Assembly: GCA_041920505.1 (NCBI GenBank)
Contig: JBHGXV010000014.1
Location: forward strand, 1-64,000
Length of the DNA: 64,000 nucleotides
Direction of reading: 5' to 3'
DNA from: JBHGXV01 sp041920505
Lineage (GTDB): Bacteria; Bacillota; Bacilli; Brevibacillales; Brevibacillaceae
A model generated the notes under the pieces. It was given only the letters and a program-made list of their open reading frames with translations. It was not told where the DNA came from and did not search any database. Below are positions 7,443 through 16,689 of this stretch, piece after piece. The position numbers and the translations under genes were made by a program. The first letter of the stretch is position 1, and every line of letters begins with the position of its first letter.

Positions 7443-9233
7443 ATGTTTACACAGTTGCCCCAGCGCTGGAATCTGGACGACATTTTCCCGGGCGGGAGCG
7501 CTTCTGCCCAGTTTGCTGCCTACCTAGATCGGTTGGAGAAGGACATCAGCCAGTTGCACCGTTGGATCGCCGACATGCAACCGATTCAACGCGCAAAACA
7601 GGTGGGAGCGTGGGAGGATTTGCTGAACGCCGTGCAAGACGTGGCCGCGCGGCTGGAAGAAGCGGGGTCGTTTACCGGCTGTCTGACGGCACAAAACGTC
7701 AAGGACCAGCGGGCGATTCAATTGGACGGCAGGGTGAAACAACTCCATGCCTCCTATGCGTCGGCGATGACGCTGTTGGACAAACGCTTGATCGATATAC
7801 CGGATGAGGTATGGAAGTCCTGCCTGACGGCGCCGAAGTTTGAGCCGATCGCGTTTCCGCTGGACGAACGGCGCCGGTGGGCGAAGGAAAAACTTCCGTC
7901 CGAGCAAGAAGCCCTGGTCAACGATCTCGCGGTGGACGGTTATCATGGCTGGTCCGATTTGTATGACGTGATCGTCGGGCGCATCCGCATCCCGTTCGAA
8001 CGGGACGGGAAAACGGTGGAGCTGTCGGCGGGTCAGGCGTCTAATCTCTTGTTGGACCCGGATCGGACGGTGCGCGACACCCTGGCCGCACGCTGGGAAG
8101 CGGCGTGGGCCGACGCGGCGGAGTTGTGCGCACAGGCTCTCAATCACTTGGGCGGCTTCCGCCTCAATCTGTACCGTCGTCGGGGTTGGGATTCGGTGCT
8201 CAAAGAGCCGCTTGCGATCAACCGCATGAGCGAGGAGACACTGCGGGCCATGTGGGACGCGGTCGAAGAGGGGAAAGAACCGTTGCTACGCTATCTGGAG
8301 CGAAAAGCGAAGCTGCTCGGCGTCAAAAAACCGGGCTGGCACGACGTCTCGGTACCGATCGGGAAAGCCTCCAAACGCATCAGCTATGACGAAGCGGCCG
8401 CGTTTATCGTGGAGCAGTTCGGCACCTTCAGCCCACAGATGGCCGCGTTTGCGAAACACGCCTTCCAACAGGCGTGGATCGAGGCCGAAGACCGTCCGGG
8501 CAAGCGGCCGGGAGGTTTTTGCACCACGTTCGCGGCCAGCAATCAGACGCGCATTTTCATGACGTACGCGGGGACGCCAAATAACGTGGCCACGCTGGCG
8601 CACGAACTGGGCCACGGCTTCCATCAGCGCGTGACGGGCAACCTGCCCTACCTGGCGCAAAACTACGCGATGAACGTGGCGGAAACCGCCTCGACGTTTG
8701 CGGAAATGCTGGTGGCCGACGCTGCGCTCAAGGCGGCGCAAAAGAGCGAGGAGCGCCTCGCCATGCTGGATGACAAACTGCAGCGGGCCGTCGCCTTTTT
8801 CATGAACATCCACGCCCGCTTCCTGTTTGAGCAGGAGTTTTACGCGCTGCGCAGACAGGGATTGGTGGACGTCGAGACTCTGAACGAACGGATGGTCCAG
8901 GCGCAAAAAACGGCGTACCGCGACGCGCTGGCCGACTATCACCCGCACTTCTGGGCATCCAAGCTGCACTTTTACATCACGTCGGTACCGTTTTACAACT
9001 TCCCGTACACGTTCGGTTACCTGTTCAGCGCCGGAGTGTACGCACGGGCGCGGGAAGAAGGGCGGGCGTTTGAGCAGCGCTACATTGACCTTTTGCGCGA
9101 CACCGGCCGGATGACCGTGGAAGAGTTGGCGTCCAAGCATCTTGGCGAAGACATCCGCAAGCCCGATTTCTGGCGAAGCGCTGTTCAGTTCGTCACGGCC
9201 GACGTGGACGAGTTTTTGCGGTTGAGCACATAA
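7443..9233 (+). CDS. pepF: M3-family oligoendopeptidase F-like zinc peptidase
   Basis: 596 residues, the normal length for oligoendopeptidase F. The zinc motif HELGH lies at residues 387-391, and the third ligand is the Glu of NVAETAS about 25 residues later. The C-terminal YNFPYTFGYLFSAGVYA block binds substrate in this family. No signal peptide is present, so it is a cytosolic enzyme trimming short peptides. The ATG at 7443 follows GGAGGAACCGAC. It is followed after 15 bases by a nitroreductase gene, probably co-transcribed to the terminator at 9854. Confidence 0.9.
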   Translation: MFTQLPQRWNLDDIFPGGSASAQFAAYLDRLEKDISQLHRWIADMQPIQRAKQVGAWEDLLNAVQDVAARLEEAGSFTGCLTAQNVKDQRAIQLDGRVKQLHASYASAMTLLDKRLIDIPDEVWKSCLTAPKFEPIAFPLDERRRWAKEKLPSEQEALVNDLAVDGYHGWSDLYDVIVGRIRIPFERDGKTVELSAGQASNLLLDPDRTVRDTLAARWEAAWADAAELCAQALNHLGGFRLNLYRRRGWDSVLKEPLAINRMSEETLRAMWDAVEEGKEPLLRYLERKAKLLGVKKPGWHDVSVPIGKASKRISYDEAAAFIVEQFGTFSPQMAAFAKHAFQQAWIEAEDRPGKRPGGFCTTFAASNQTRIFMTYAGTPNNVATLAHELGHGFHQRVTGNLPYLAQNYAMNVAETASTFAEMLVADAALKAAQKSEERLAMLDDKLQRAVAFFMNIHARFLFEQEFYALRRQGLVDVETLNERMVQAQKTAYRDALADYHPHFWASKLHFYITSVPFYNFPYTFGYLFSAGVYARAREEGRAFEQRYIDLLRDTGRMTVEELASKHLGEDIRKPDFWRSAVQFVTADVDEFLRLST

Positions 9234-9248
9234 CGAAGGGAGAACACG

Positions 9249-9821
9249 ATGGACGTTTTTCAAGCAATCAAAGGGCGCCGTTCCATCGGCGTGGTCAAAT
9301 CAAAGATGCCTCCCCGCGAGTTGATTGAGCGCTTGCTGGATGCGGCTGTCTGGGCGCCTACCCATCATCACACTGAGCCGTGGCGGTTTTTCGTCCTGAC
9401 CGGCGAGGCGCGCAACCGTCTCGGCGAGGCGATGGCCCAGATCGTCGCCGCACAACTGGACGATTCCACGTCGGAAGAGGCGCACAAACGGCTGGAACGG
9501 GAGCGGCAAAAACCGCTTCGCGCCCCTGTGGTCATCGCCGTTGCGGCCAGCTTGTCGGATCAGCCGAATCTCCCCGAGATCGAGGAGATTGAGGCGGTTG
9601 CCTGCGCCGTGCAAAACATGATGCTGGCCGCGCATGCGCTCGGCCTCGGCACGGTGTGGCGCACCGGCGAGATCACGTATGAACCGGCATTGCGTTCGTT
9701 TTTCGGACTTGGCGAACGCGACCGGTTGCTCGGGTTCGTCTACGTCGGGTATCCGGATATGCCGCAGCGCGAAGGAAAACGCACGCCGTTTTCGCAAAAA
9801 ACGGTATGGTGGGACGCGTAA
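9249..9821 (+). CDS. Nitroreductase-family FMN oxidoreductase
   Basis: 190 residues with the nitroreductase fold: the N-terminal FMN-phosphate segment IKGRRSIGVVK, APTHHHTEPWRFFVL, and the middle AVACAVQNMMLAAHALGLGTVW motif. Members reduce nitro compounds, quinones or flavins with NAD(P)H in the cytosol; this one resembles the single-domain YdjA/NfnB-like type. The natural substrate cannot be assigned. It is the second gene of a short unit with the M3 peptidase and ends at a good terminator. Confidence 0.87.
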   Translation: MDVFQAIKGRRSIGVVKSKMPPRELIERLLDAAVWAPTHHHTEPWRFFVLTGEARNRLGEAMAQIVAAQLDDSTSEEAHKRLERERQKPLRAPVVIAVAASLSDQPNLPEIEEIEAVACAVQNMMLAAHALGLGTVWRTGEITYEPALRSFFGLGERDRLLGFVYVGYPDMPQREGKRTPFSQKTVWWDA

Positions 9822-9853
9822 TCATTGGGAGAAAATCAAAAAGGACGGATGTG

Positions 9854-9884
9854 AAGCTGGCCTGATTGCGGGCCAGCTTTTTTT
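9854..9884 (+). terminator. Intrinsic terminator after the nitroreductase gene
   Basis: AAGCTGGCC (9854-9862) pairs with GGCCAGCTT (9871-9879), followed by a run of T. Confidence 0.9.
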
Positions 9885-9899
9885 CCAGCAGATGGGGGA

Positions 9900-9928
9900 T
9901 TGACTCTTGCGCGGGATTTGGATATGTT
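9900..9928 (+). promoter_or_regulatory. Promoter of the marR-MFS operon
   Basis: TTGACT (9900-9905) and TATGTT (9923-9928) are separated by 17 bases. The marR start lies about 60 bases downstream. Confidence 0.6.
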
Positions 9929-9936
9929 TAATGGTG

Positions 9937-9975
9937 CATGTTTTAGTTAATAAAATATATAGATAAATAAACATG
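9937..9975. promoter_or_regulatory. Wide inverted repeat, candidate MarR operator
   Basis: CATGTTT (9937-9943) and AAACATG (9969-9975) flank an AT-rich stretch with TTAGTTAATAAAA, directly after the promoter. Autorepression by the MarR protein encoded next is plausible; the spacing is wide, so the true site may be the AT-rich core. Confidence 0.35.
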
Positions 9976-9990
9976 CAGGAGGTAAAAAAG

Positions 9991-10458
9991 ATGGAAAGTA
10001 CCGGTCAACAGCAGCATACGCGCATCTCGGAACTCTTGCTCAGCATGCGGCGTATGCAACACCAGATGAAACACATGTTTGGCGTAATTGCACAGGAGGA
10101 GGGATTGACGCAGGGGATGGTGTTCCTGCTGCTCACTCTGTCCCATGGTCCGTTGAAGATTTCCGACATCGCCGAACACTTCGGTACCACGGCAGGGGCG
10201 GCCACCGGGATGACGGATAAGCTGGAGGAAATCCGTCTGGTGACGCGGATGCGAAGTACAGAGGACCGGCGGATCGTCTACGTCTCCTTGACGGAGGAAG
10301 GGGAACAGCGCGTCAAGCGGATTCGGGAGCGCTATCTGGCGCTGGCTGCCTCGGTGTTTGCCGATCTTGACGAAGACGCGTTGGTCCAGATGACCGCGAC
10401 GATCAATCATATCGCCGATACCATGGCATGTTTTTTTGAAAGGAGAAAACGACGATGA
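9991..10458 (+). CDS. MarR-family transcriptional regulator
   Basis: 155 residues from the ATG at 9991, preferred because AGGAGGT sits just before it; an ATG at 9973 contains that site. The winged-helix region shows LTLSHGPLKISDIAEHFGTTAGAATGMTDKLEE and the wing RSTEDRRIVYVSLTEEG, typical of MarR. Its stop overlaps the start of the MFS gene (ATGA at 10455-10458), so the two are translationally coupled. A repressor of the efflux pump relieved by its substrate is the usual role of this arrangement. Confidence 0.88.
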   Translation: MESTGQQQHTRISELLLSMRRMQHQMKHMFGVIAQEEGLTQGMVFLLLTLSHGPLKISDIAEHFGTTAGAATGMTDKLEEIRLVTRMRSTEDRRIVYVSLTEEGEQRVKRIRERYLALAASVFADLDEDALVQMTATINHIADTMACFFERRKRR

Positions 10459-12047
10459 CAAACAGAAGCATACAGGAAGAAAGCAGTTTGGTGGAAAAGC
10501 AGACCCAACTGACTGCCGGCGATCAAACACAAGGGCCACGCGTCCGGCTGATCATGATCGCTTTGTTGCTTGGCATGCTGCTTGGCGCCCTCGATTCGAC
10601 AATCGTTTCCACCGCGATGCCGCGCATCGTCGCCGAATTGGGCGGGCTTGCCTATTATAGCTGGATTTTCTCGGCGTACATGTTGACGTCGACGATTTTC
10701 GTCCCGCTGTTTGGCAAACTCTCGGACCTGTTCGGCCGGCGACTGATTTACCAGATCGGACTTGGACTGTTTATTGTCGGGTCGGCGCTGTGCGGATTCG
10801 CCACCAATATGACGGAACTGATCCTGTTCCGTGCGATCCAGGGGATCGGCGGGGCGGCGTTGATGCCGATCGCCATCGTTATCATCGGCGATGTGTTCCC
10901 GCCGGAGAAGCGGGGCAAAGTACAGGGCCTGTTTGGCAGCGTGTTCGGGTTGGCCAGCGTCGGCGGTCCGGCGCTTGGCGGTTTCATCTCCGACCATCTG
11001 TCCTGGGAGTGGGTGTTCTGGATCAACCTGCCGTTCGGCGTGGCTGCGGCGATTATCATCGCCTTCGCGCTGCGCGAGTCCAGAGGCGCGGGCAAACGCT
11101 ACGTCGACTACACGGGAGCGGCTCTTCTGATGGCCGGCATGTCCGCCCTGCTTTTGGCGATGGTGTTGGGCGGAACAGAATTTCCTTGGGCGTCGTGGCA
11201 AATCATAGGCCTGTTCGCTGCCAGCGTGATCTTTACCGCCTGGTTTCTCTACGTGGAGACGAAAGTGCCGGAACCCATCCTGCCGCTTCACCTGTTCCAG
11301 AACCGGGTGATCACCATCTCCACCATACTCGGCTTTCTCGTCGGGGCAGCGATGTTCGGGGCCGTCAGCTACATTCCCCTGTACGTCCAGGGGGTGATCG
11401 GCGTCAGCGCGTCGCTTGCCGGTTACGTCCTGACACCGCTGATGCTGTCCATGATCGCAAGCAGCATCATCGCCGGCCGGTTGCTGACCAAAATCTCGTA
11501 TCGCGGGTTTGTGCTGTGCGGCATGTCCATGTTGACCGCCACTTTTTACCTGCTGTCGCAAATGACCGTCACCACGCCCATGTGGCAGGTGGTCGTCTAC
11601 ATGATCATCGCCGGTCTGGGCATGGGGCCGCTGAACCCGGTGCTGACCGTCGCCGTGCAAAATGCCGTCGATTTCAGCCAGCGCGGTGTTACCACCTCCA
11701 GCCTGCAGTTCTTCCGTTCCATCGGCGGCACGGTGGGCGTCACCGTAATGGGCTTGTTTATGAACCAGCAACTGTCGGCACAACTGCAACAGGTCGCCCG
11801 GCAAGTCCCCCCGGCGCTCGCGCCGCAGGTGGAGAAATTCAACAACCCGCAGCTTCTGCTCAGTCCCGAGGTGCGCGGACAGATTCCGCCGCAAATGCTG
11901 GCGTTGCTGCAACAGGCGCTCACCTACGCCATCGACCATGTGTTTTACGTGGCCTTGGCCATTTCACTGCTCGGCCTCTTTGTCGGCAATCTCTACGGCA
12001 AAGCCCGGGTCGTTCGCAGAAGCCCCAAGCCTGCCACCGAATCGTAA
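10455..12047 (+). CDS. DHA2-family (14-helix) MFS multidrug efflux pump
   Basis: 530 residues of EmrB/QacA type. Visible motifs are LDSTIVSTAMPRI in helix 1 (motif D1), GKLSDLFGRR (motif A) and GSVFGLASVGGPALGGFI (motif C, antiporter signature). Fourteen hydrophobic segments are present, with an extracellular loop near residues 440-480 rich in Gln and Pro. Proton-driven export of lipophilic drugs or toxic compounds is the family role. Coupled with the marR gene by a 4-base overlap and ended by the 12059 hairpin. Confidence 0.88.
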   Translation: MTNRSIQEESSLVEKQTQLTAGDQTQGPRVRLIMIALLLGMLLGALDSTIVSTAMPRIVAELGGLAYYSWIFSAYMLTSTIFVPLFGKLSDLFGRRLIYQIGLGLFIVGSALCGFATNMTELILFRAIQGIGGAALMPIAIVIIGDVFPPEKRGKVQGLFGSVFGLASVGGPALGGFISDHLSWEWVFWINLPFGVAAAIIIAFALRESRGAGKRYVDYTGAALLMAGMSALLLAMVLGGTEFPWASWQIIGLFAASVIFTAWFLYVETKVPEPILPLHLFQNRVITISTILGFLVGAAMFGAVSYIPLYVQGVIGVSASLAGYVLTPLMLSMIASSIIAGRLLTKISYRGFVLCGMSMLTATFYLLSQMTVTTPMWQVVVYMIIAGLGMGPLNPVLTVAVQNAVDFSQRGVTTSSLQFFRSIGGTVGVTVMGLFMNQQLSAQLQQVARQVPPALAPQVEKFNNPQLLLSPEVRGQIPPQMLALLQQALTYAIDHVFYVALAISLLGLFVGNLYGKARVVRRSPKPATES

Positions 12048-12058
12048 TACCAGGACAC

Positions 12059-12097
12059 CCAACCCCTCTGCTCGCAGGCAGAGGGGTTGGCATCTTT
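12059..12097 (+). terminator. Terminator of the marR-MFS operon
   Basis: A perfect 13-bp stem (CCAACCCCTCTGC at 12059-12071 with its complement at 12078-12090) and a 6-base loop is followed by CATCTTTT. Confidence 0.8.
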
Positions 12098-12153
12098 TCC
12101 CGCCGTTTCCCCATACATATATACAGAACAGAAAGACTCTGGGGGGATGAACG

Positions 12154-13578
12154 GTGACCAATGACGAACGCAAAGCGCTGGAGCGGGCGATTGACGAGAT
12201 CACGGAGATCGCCAAAGGCTTCGGCCTGGATTTTTTTCCGATGCGATACGAGATCTGCCCCGCCGACATCATTTACACGTTTGGCGCCTACGGCATGCCG
12301 ACCCGGTTTTCGCACTGGAGTTTTGGAAAATCGTTCTATCGGATGAAACTGCAATACGATTTGAACCTGAGCAAAATCTACGAGCTGGTCATCAACTCCA
12401 ACCCGTGTTACGCCTTTTTGCTGGACGGCAACAGCCTGATTCAGAACAAGCTGATCGTCGCGCACGTGTTGGCTCACTGCGATTTTTTCAAAAACAACAC
12501 CCGCTTCTCCAACACCAACCGGGACATGGTGGAAAGCATGGCGGCCAGCGCGGAGCGCATTCGCCAGTATGAGATCGCCTACGGCAAGGAGACGGTGGAA
12601 GAGTTTCTCGACGCCTGCCTGGCGATCCAGGAGCATATCGATCCCAGCCTGCTTCGGCCCAGGTTGCGCTGGAAGCGGGAGAGCGGGGAGATCCCGGCCA
12701 AGGCCTCCAATCCGGAGAATCGCTCGCCGTATGACGATCTGTGGCGGCTTGATGGGCAACAGGAAAAACAGCCGGAGCAGGCGAAGACGCCCCGCCGCTT
12801 CCCGCCGCAGCCGGAAAAAGACCTGGTGCTGTTCATCCAGGAGTACAGCACGGTGCTGGAAGAGTGGCAGCGCGACATCCTGACCATCGTCCGCGACGAA
12901 ATGCTCTACTTCTGGCCGCAACTGGAAACCAAGATCATGAACGAGGGCTGGGCCTCCTACTGGCATTGCCGCATCCTGCGCGAGCTGGATTTGACCGACG
13001 ACGAGACGATCGAATTCGCCAAACTGCACGCTTCGGTCATCCAGCCGTCCTCCACCAGCATCAACCCGTACTATCTCGGCCTGAAGATTTTCGAAGACAT
13101 CGAGCGGCGCTACGACAATCCGACCCCGGAAGAGCAGGAACGCTTCGGCCGCAAGCCGGGCGGCGGTCGGGCGAAGATTTTCGAGGTGCGCGAGCTGGAG
13201 TCGGACATGAGCTTCATCCGCAACTACCTGACCAAGGATCTGGTGCAGAAGCTGGATTTGTACCTGTTCGGCAAACAGGGACACGACTGGGTGGTGACGG
13301 ATAAAGACTGGGAGCACGTCCGCGATGCCCTGTCCAACGCCCGCGTCAACGGCGGATTTCCGTACCTGACCGTGCAGGACGGCGACTACCTGCGCGCGGG
13401 CGAACTCTACCTGAAGCATCACTTCGACGGGATGGAGCTGGACGTGAAGTACGTGGAGAAAACCATGCCGTACGTCTACCAGCTCTGGGGCAAGACCGTG
13501 CACCTGGAGACGGTCGTCGAGGAGCGGGCGGTGCTGTTCACCTACGACGGGAAAAAGGTGCACAGGAGGTTTTTGTGA
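12154..13578 (+). CDS. spoVR: SpoVR-family sporulation protein
   Basis: 474 residues, the usual length. Family-wide features are FGAYGMPTRFSHWSFG near the N-terminus, VIVAHVLAH-type HCDFFKNN region, ENQDHERGL-like METKIMNEGWASYWH, and NPYYLGLKIFEDIERR. In B. subtilis SpoVR is made in the mother cell and is needed for proper spore cortex formation; in other bacteria homologues occur without sporulation. Start is a GTG at 12154 behind GGGGGGAT. Transcribed alone, with terminators on both sides. Confidence 0.93.
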   Translation: MTNDERKALERAIDEITEIAKGFGLDFFPMRYEICPADIIYTFGAYGMPTRFSHWSFGKSFYRMKLQYDLNLSKIYELVINSNPCYAFLLDGNSLIQNKLIVAHVLAHCDFFKNNTRFSNTNRDMVESMAASAERIRQYEIAYGKETVEEFLDACLAIQEHIDPSLLRPRLRWKRESGEIPAKASNPENRSPYDDLWRLDGQQEKQPEQAKTPRRFPPQPEKDLVLFIQEYSTVLEEWQRDILTIVRDEMLYFWPQLETKIMNEGWASYWHCRILRELDLTDDETIEFAKLHASVIQPSSTSINPYYLGLKIFEDIERRYDNPTPEEQERFGRKPGGGRAKIFEVRELESDMSFIRNYLTKDLVQKLDLYLFGKQGHDWVVTDKDWEHVRDALSNARVNGGFPYLTVQDGDYLRAGELYLKHHFDGMELDVKYVEKTMPYVYQLWGKTVHLETVVEERAVLFTYDGKKVHRRFL

Positions 13579-13592
13579 AAAGAAGGAATAAG

Positions 13593-13627
13593 ACTCCCGT
13601 GGCTAGTTTAAACCACGGGAGTTTTGT
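13593..13627 (+). terminator. Terminator after spoVR
   Basis: ACTCCCGTGG (13593-13602) pairs perfectly with CCACGGGAGT (13613-13622), loop of ten, then TTTGTT. Confidence 0.85.
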
Positions 13628-13664
13628 TCTGGAAAAGTATATGCTGATGGGGTGAACCGGCTGT

Positions 13665-15377
13665 TTACACCGTGAAGACACTGATCGATTCCTGCAGTTT
13701 GATCGCGATCCGGCTGAGGTTTTCCGCGGAAGCAGAGACTTCTTCCATGGTGGCGACCTGTTCTTCCGAGGCGGCGGCAACTCCTTGCGAACTGGTCGCC
13801 GACTCCCTGGCAATGCGCGTCATCTCATCCACGGAAGCGGCTACCTGCTCGGATGCGGCGGACAATTCCTCTGCGGCCGCAGACACCTCGCGAATTTGAT
13901 CGGCTACTTCATGGGCGGCTGTGACGATCCGTTGAAACGCTTCGCCCGCCTCCTGAACCACCCGCATTCCCGCTTCCACTTCTTTGGTTCCCTGATCCAT
14001 TGCGTGGACGGCTTTTGTCGTGTCGTTCTGAATTTCGGTGACCAGATTCGTGATTTGTCGTGCAGACTCTTCCGATTGCTCTGCCAATTTGCGTACTTCA
14101 TCGGCGACGACGGCGAAGCCCCGGCCGTGTTCGCCCGCCCGTGCCGCTTCAATCGCCGCGTTTAGCGCCAGCAAATTGGTCTGCGAGGCGATGCCGGTGA
14201 TCGTTTCGACGATTTGCCCAATCTCCTGCGAGCGGTCACCCAACAGTTTCACGACGGAGGCGGATTCATTCACCACGGCGTGAATCGTGTTCATCTGCTG
14301 AACGGCCTTTTGGATCGACGTATTGCCAAGTTCAGCCTCCTTGGCAGTGGAGACAGAGGATTCGGATACGAAGGAGGACGTTTCGGCGATGCGCTGAATC
14401 CCTAAGGCCATCTCTTCGATGGAACGGCTGCTTTCCTCGGCGTGCTGGACCTGGATTTCGGCACCGTTGGCGATTTCCTGGATCGAAGAGGAGATTTGCT
14501 CTGTCGCCCGTGTGGTCTGCTCCGCGCTGGCGGACAATTCTTCGGACGAAGCCGCCACCTGTTCGCTCAACTCTTTCACCTGGCTGATCAGGCTGCGCAT
14601 GCTGGTGATCATCGTATTCATCGCGGCTGCCAATTGGCCTGTCTCGTCTTTGGAAGTGACAACCGTTTGTTGAATCGCCAGATTTCCCTTGGCCAATTCC
14701 GTCAGATCGTGTACGGCCGCCGTCAGCGGCTTGGTGATCATCCGCGAGATGATCCAGCCGAGCCCCAACGACAATGCGATGGCCGCGATGATGATTCCCA
14801 TCATCAATGTCTTGGCCAGGTTGGCGGCTGCGGTATTTTGCGCATTGACTTGATCGGCCTTTTTGGCGTTGTAATCGGCCAAATCGGAAAATGTTTTGTT
14901 GATCTGGTCTAGCTTCTCTTCGATTGCCTGATACTGTTTAAACGCTTCCTCGCCATGTCCGTTGGCAGCGAGGGCAATCACATCGCTTCGCCCCTGACGG
15001 TATTGGGCCAGCTCTGCCTTCACTTTTGCCAATGTTTCGGCTTCAAAGGCATCCATGTCGGTTTTTTCGTAATCGGCAATCATCTGGTTGACGTCATTGG
15101 TTCGTTGTTCAATCTCTTTTATGTATGTTTGCTGTTTGGAGGCATCCTGCTCCAACATGATTTTCATGGTTAAGGCTTCATTCGCCCGCGTATTGGTGCG
15201 AATGGCGTTGAGGTATTTCACCGGCAGCAAGCGGTTGGTGTACATGTCTTCCAAGGCGTCTGCGGTCTGGTTCAGATATACGTAACCGGTAAACCCGACA
15301 CCCCCCATAAACACAGCCATGATGATGACAAGTGCGGCAATCTTCGCCGAAGTTTTTCGATTGCGAAACCATTTCAT
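13665..15377 (-). CDS. Methyl-accepting chemotaxis protein
   Basis: 570 residues from the ATG at 15377; the longer frame has no ribosome site and MKWFRNRK is a typical receptor start. Order: TM1 (about 12-34), a helical extracellular four-helix-bundle sensor (35-180), TM2 (185-207), HAMP, then the signalling coiled coil with the hairpin tip ETITGIASQTNLLALNAAIE and GRGFAVVADEVRKLAEQS. The four-helix sensor gives no ligand specificity that I can read. No other chemotaxis genes are nearby. The gene faces the spoVR terminator. Confidence 0.92.
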   Translation of the reverse strand: MKWFRNRKTSAKIAALVIIMAVFMGGVGFTGYVYLNQTADALEDMYTNRLLPVKYLNAIRTNTRANEALTMKIMLEQDASKQQTYIKEIEQRTNDVNQMIADYEKTDMDAFEAETLAKVKAELAQYRQGRSDVIALAANGHGEEAFKQYQAIEEKLDQINKTFSDLADYNAKKADQVNAQNTAAANLAKTLMMGIIIAAIALSLGLGWIISRMITKPLTAAVHDLTELAKGNLAIQQTVVTSKDETGQLAAAMNTMITSMRSLISQVKELSEQVAASSEELSASAEQTTRATEQISSSIQEIANGAEIQVQHAEESSRSIEEMALGIQRIAETSSFVSESSVSTAKEAELGNTSIQKAVQQMNTIHAVVNESASVVKLLGDRSQEIGQIVETITGIASQTNLLALNAAIEAARAGEHGRGFAVVADEVRKLAEQSEESARQITNLVTEIQNDTTKAVHAMDQGTKEVEAGMRVVQEAGEAFQRIVTAAHEVADQIREVSAAAEELSAASEQVAASVDEMTRIARESATSSQGVAAASEEQVATMEEVSASAENLSRIAIKLQESISVFTV

Positions 15378-15761
15378 GCTTGCTTGTCCCCTTTCACGAT
15401 CGATTTGATGTTCCGCGCCATCCAGAGTAGGTCGACTGGAAAGGAACCTCATTTTTCTATTCCCAACATTATCACTATATTAAACATGTATAATATCTCT
15501 CGTGAACGGGTAAAGCCGTCAATGGGCCAATTCGCCATGGGGGTTGGCTTGGCATCTTCACCGGGGCTGTATCATACTGATTGCATTGAGGAACTAACGA
15601 CAGTGAACGGTAAAGTACGATATGGTATGAACGGAATTATACTTATTGATAAAAATTTTTTTGTAAAAATAGCCGCCATCCTCTTCTTTTGTGCTATGAT
15701 AGTTCCGTGGAATCATCATCCAGAATATTTTCTCTATTCCAGAAACAAAGGGGAGTGTCCA
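15378..15761. other. Divergent intergenic region between chemoreceptor and acetyltransferase genes
   Basis: The stretch holds no convincing gene. An extended -10 element (TGCTATGAT, 15692-15700) fits the acetyltransferase promoter; a TATAAT on an AT-rich segment (about 15490) could serve either direction. An A/T tract (AAAAATTTTTTTG) lies near 15655. No sigma-D type element for the chemoreceptor was obvious. Confidence 0.4.
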
Positions 15762-16652
15762 ATGGTGGTAACGATCAAACGGATGACGGAATGTACGATT
15801 CAGCAGTGTGTACACGTGTGGAACGAAGGATTTCGGGATTATCTGGTGCCGCTTCACATGACGCCGCAGTCGTTTCTGGCGCGGTTCGTCAATGAAGGGT
15901 TGGATCCCGAACTGTCTCTGGTGGCGTTTGACGGGGATGAACCGGTCGGTTTCGTGATGAGCGGCGTGCGCATCATTGACGGGCAAAAAGTGGCCTGGAA
16001 CGGCGGAACCGGCGTGGTCCCGTCCCACCGGCGGCAGGGCGTGGGCAAAGCGCTGATGGAAGCGACGCTGGCGGCCTATCGACGCGAAGGGGTGAAACTG
16101 GCGCTGCTGGAGGCGATCAGCGAGAACGAAAAGGCGATTGCCCTGTACGAACAGATGGGGTATGGCATCACCGACCGGCTGGAGATTCTTGTCCACGACG
16201 GCGCGTTTGCCGCCGAGCCGTTTGGACCGGTTGAAAACGGCGCGTACCGGCTCACCAGGGGCCTTCCGCGCGACGTGGGGGTGCTGCCGTTTTACCGGCA
16301 TCTGGCCGCCTGGCAGACGCAGTGGCACAGCATCAAGGACGGGGAGTCGCTCACCGTGTTTGACGAGGGCGGACAGGCGGTCGGGTACGCCTTGTACAAG
16401 CGCGTGTTCGATCCGGAAGGCAAGCAGACCATGATCGTTCTCCACCAGTGCGAGGCGGCGCCCGAGCGGGCCGATCGCGAGGCGATCATGCGGTTTGCGC
16501 TGGCCCATGTGTTTGCGCCATCCGGCATCCCCTGCATGACGATGAACCTGCCGCACGCCAACGGTCTCATTCTGGACTTGTTGCGGCAGGCCGGGTTTAC
16601 CGTCAAGGTTCAGCAGGTGATGATGGCGTGTCCCCTCTCCGACGAGGTGTGA
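15762..16652 (+). CDS. GNAT-family N-acetyltransferase with C-terminal extension
   Basis: 296 residues from the ATG at 15762, which follows AAAGGGGAG; a long upstream frame lacks such a site. The N-terminal half is a GNAT domain with the acetyl-CoA loop VVPSHRRQGVGKALMEATLAA and NEKAIALYEQMGY. Residues 165-296 form a second, weaker GNAT-like half (KQTMIVLHQCEA, AIMRFALAHVF), as in tandem-GNAT proteins of Bacilli. The acceptor substrate is unknown. The dehydrogenase gene begins 37 bases later on the same strand, so co-transcription is likely. Confidence 0.82.
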   Translation: MVVTIKRMTECTIQQCVHVWNEGFRDYLVPLHMTPQSFLARFVNEGLDPELSLVAFDGDEPVGFVMSGVRIIDGQKVAWNGGTGVVPSHRRQGVGKALMEATLAAYRREGVKLALLEAISENEKAIALYEQMGYGITDRLEILVHDGAFAAEPFGPVENGAYRLTRGLPRDVGVLPFYRHLAAWQTQWHSIKDGESLTVFDEGGQAVGYALYKRVFDPEGKQTMIVLHQCEAAPERADREAIMRFALAHVFAPSGIPCMTMNLPHANGLILDLLRQAGFTVKVQQVMMACPLSDEV

Positions 16653-16689
16653 TACAATAATAGGAAATGGGTAAAAGAGGTTGATGCAG

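Noticed and set aside
13593..13627. Palindrome after spoVR as an IS200/IS605 end
   Set aside because: No tnpA or tnpB gene is near; the position directly after a gene and the T-rich tail fit a terminator.
15490..15600. c-di-GMP riboswitch near the chemoreceptor
   Set aside because: Fragments such as AAAGCC and GGGTTGG are present, but the conserved core order of the GEMM class is not, and the strand is opposite to the chemoreceptor gene.
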